Below, piece by piece: positions 62,824 through 64,000 of a stretch of 64,000 bases of DNA. How positions within the stretch are numbered: position 1 is the first letter of the stretch; the number at the start of each line of letters is the position of its first letter. The stretch covers positions 5,766,001 through 5,830,000 of the forward strand of contig NZ_CP065997.1 in NCBI RefSeq assembly GCF_016127315.1, given 5' to 3'. The position numbers and the translations under genes are program-made. The notes under the pieces were generated by a model that was not told where the DNA came from, did not search any database, and saw nothing but the letters and a program-made list of their open reading frames with translations. The stretch is from Achromobacter deleyi (GTDB lineage: Bacteria > Pseudomonadota > Gammaproteobacteria > Burkholderiales > Burkholderiaceae_B).

Positions 62824-62845
62824 TTTTCAAGCGTAACGCCAGTGC

Positions 62846-64000
62846 TTAGAACCCGGTCCCGATCTGGAACTGGAAGCTCTGCTTGTCGTCGCCCGGCTTG
62901 GCATTGAGCGGACGCGCGTACGACAGTTGCAGCGGGCCCATCGGCGACTGCCACGACAGGCCGATACCGGCCGAGAAACGCCAGCCGCACGGATCGTCGA
63001 CCTCGCTGCCCGGCTTGCCGTTGGTGCAAGACAGGCCGCTGCCCGCGCCCACCTGGCCCGCGTCGCTGAAGATGAACCAGCGCAGCGTGCGGTCCTTGGA
63101 CGCGCCCGGGAACGGCAGGTACAGCTGGGCGTTCGCCACGATGCGGCGCGAACCACCCAGGTAGTCGCCCGTGACCGGGTCGCGCGGACCCAGCGACGAA
63201 CCTTCGTAGCCGCGCACCGTGCCGATACCACCGGCGTACACGTCCTTGATGATCGGGTAGTCCTTGCCGCCGTAGCTCTGGCCCCAGTCGACCATGCCGT
63301 TCAGCGCCAGGGTGTACGAGCCGCCCAGCGGGATGAAGTACTGCTGCTGGCCGGTGAGCATGTAGTACTTCAGGTCGACCGTCGAGAAGTCGCTCTTCAA
63401 GCGGGTGTACGAACCCTTGGTCGGCGCCAGGGCGCTGTCGCGGGTGTCGTTGGACCAGCCGGCGGTGAAGATCACCGAGTTGGTCGCATCGCCGTACTGG
63501 TCGACGAAGTTGCGGTAGGCCAGCGGCGAATTCGAGAACAGATCGATCTGGTTGCGCTCGAGGTTGGCGCCCAGGAAGATCCGGTCGTATTCGGAGATCG
63601 GCACGCCGAAGTTCATGCCCAGGCCCATGGACTTGACGCGGTAGTCGCCGTCGTTGTTGTTCCAGGGCTCGGTCACGCGGTAGTACGCCGACGTGGTGCG
63701 GCTGATGCCGTCCTTGGTCCAGTACGGGTCGGTGTGCGACAGCACCACGGCGCGGTTGGATTTGCTGGTGTTCAACTGCAGCGTCAGGTTGGTGCCGCTG
63801 CCGAACACGTTGTCTTCGCTGATACCGGCCGACAGGATCGCTTTTTCAGACGAACCGTAGCCCACGCCCAGGTTGATCATGCCGGTGGGCTTTTCCTTCA
63901 CGTCGACGTTGACGTCGACCTGGTCGGGCGAACCCGGCACCGGATCGGTCTTGACGTTGACGTCGCTGAAGTAGCCCAGGCGGTCGACGCGGTCGCGCGA
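62846..64000 (-). CDS. bamA: Outer-membrane protein assembly factor BamA (5' part outside window)
   Basis: The C-terminal 384 codons are visible. The last POTRA part (DRVDRLGYFSDVNVKTD, PDQVDVNVDVKEKPTGM) leads to the 16-strand barrel, with GGIGTVRGYEGSSLGPRDP (VRGF/Y loop, lid motif) near the end and C-terminal Phe signal (FQFQIGTGF). BamA inserts barrel proteins in the outer membrane. The start lies beyond 64000. The gene order bamA-skp-lpxD-fabZ-lpxA-lpxB is conserved. Confidence 0.97.
   Translation of the reverse strand, partial: SRDRVDRLGYFSDVNVKTDPVPGSPDQVDVNVDVKEKPTGMINLGVGYGSSEKAILSAGISEDNVFGSGTNLTLQLNTSKSNRAVVLSHTDPYWTKDGISRTTSAYYRVTEPWNNNDGDYRVKSMGLGMNFGVPISEYDRIFLGANLERNQIDLFSNSPLAYRNFVDQYGDATNSVIFTAGWSNDTRDSALAPTKGSYTRLKSDFSTVDLKYYMLTGQQQYFIPLGGSYTLALNGMVDWGQSYGGKDYPIIKDVYAGGIGTVRGYEGSSLGPRDPVTGDYLGGSRRIVANAQLYLPFPGASKDRTLRWFIFSDAGQVGAGSGLSCTNGKPGSEVDDPCGWRFSAGIGLSWQSPMGPLQLSYARPLNAKPGDDKQSFQFQIGTGF

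Overview
This 64 kb window is a high-GC, densely packed bacterial chromosome segment. It most resembles a member of the Alcaligenaceae (Achromobacter/Bordetella-like beta-proteobacteria). The reasons are the gene order bamA-skp-lpxD-fabZ-lpxA-lpxB-rnhB-TrmH methylase next to ppsR/ppsA, a Bug-type tricarboxylate-binding protein, ratA-rnfH divergent from smpB, and several iron-uptake cassettes. The genus is inferred from gene content; no rRNA, tRNA, insertion sequence, phage or CRISPR array was seen.

Layout. 1-1.5 kb: a partial AhpD-like gene and a frameshifted fimbrial adhesin. 1.9-11 kb: a minus-strand operon of about 9 kb encoding a nitrilase-family amidohydrolase, a complete amide/branched-chain-type ABC importer (with a fused LivM-LivG subunit), an AmiC-like sensor, an AmiR-like ANTAR antiterminator and an MlrC-type metallohydrolase. 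A promoter, three inverted repeats and a strong intrinsic terminator lie ahead of its first gene. 11-14.3 kb: VOC protein, DHA2 drug exporter, LtrA-like membrane protein. 14.4-19.8 kb: a PchR-like AraC regulator divergent from a FyuA/FptA-like TonB receptor, an O-methyltransferase and an FptX/RhtX-like permease. 19.8-24 kb: IclR regulator, GMC oxidoreductase and MHS-family permease. 24-30.7 kb: a tripartite RND efflux pump (OMF, pump, adaptor) with a divergent TetR gene. 30.7-38.2 kb: aldo/keto reductase, serine hydrolase, Bug protein, TetR, small lipoprotein and Gly/His/Pro-rich protein, DUF523 protein, VIT-family transporter, thioesterase.

37.7-41.5 kb: a minus-strand valine/isobutyryl-CoA degradation operon (acyl-CoA dehydrogenase, 3-hydroxyisobutyryl-CoA hydrolase, 3-hydroxyisobutyrate dehydrogenase, thioesterase) with a LiuR-like operator in front. 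41.6-47.6 kb: rnfH-ratA, smpB, a diguanylate cyclase, a stomatin/NfeD pair, a class-I glutamine amidotransferase and an AraC-MGMT fusion. 47.7-52.9 kb: a FecI-FecR-TonB receptor-PepSY cassette with a possible Fur site. 53-56.4 kb: ppsA and its regulator ppsR, divergent. 56.5-64 kb: a lipoprotein and the minus-strand envelope cluster ending in a bamA gene cut by the window edge.

The two most distinctive systems are the AmiC/AmiR-type operon, in which leader structure and regulators together suggest ligand-controlled antitermination of an import-and-hydrolysis pathway, and the AraC/TonB receptor/methyltransferase/permease cassette with a three-fold direct repeat in its control region.
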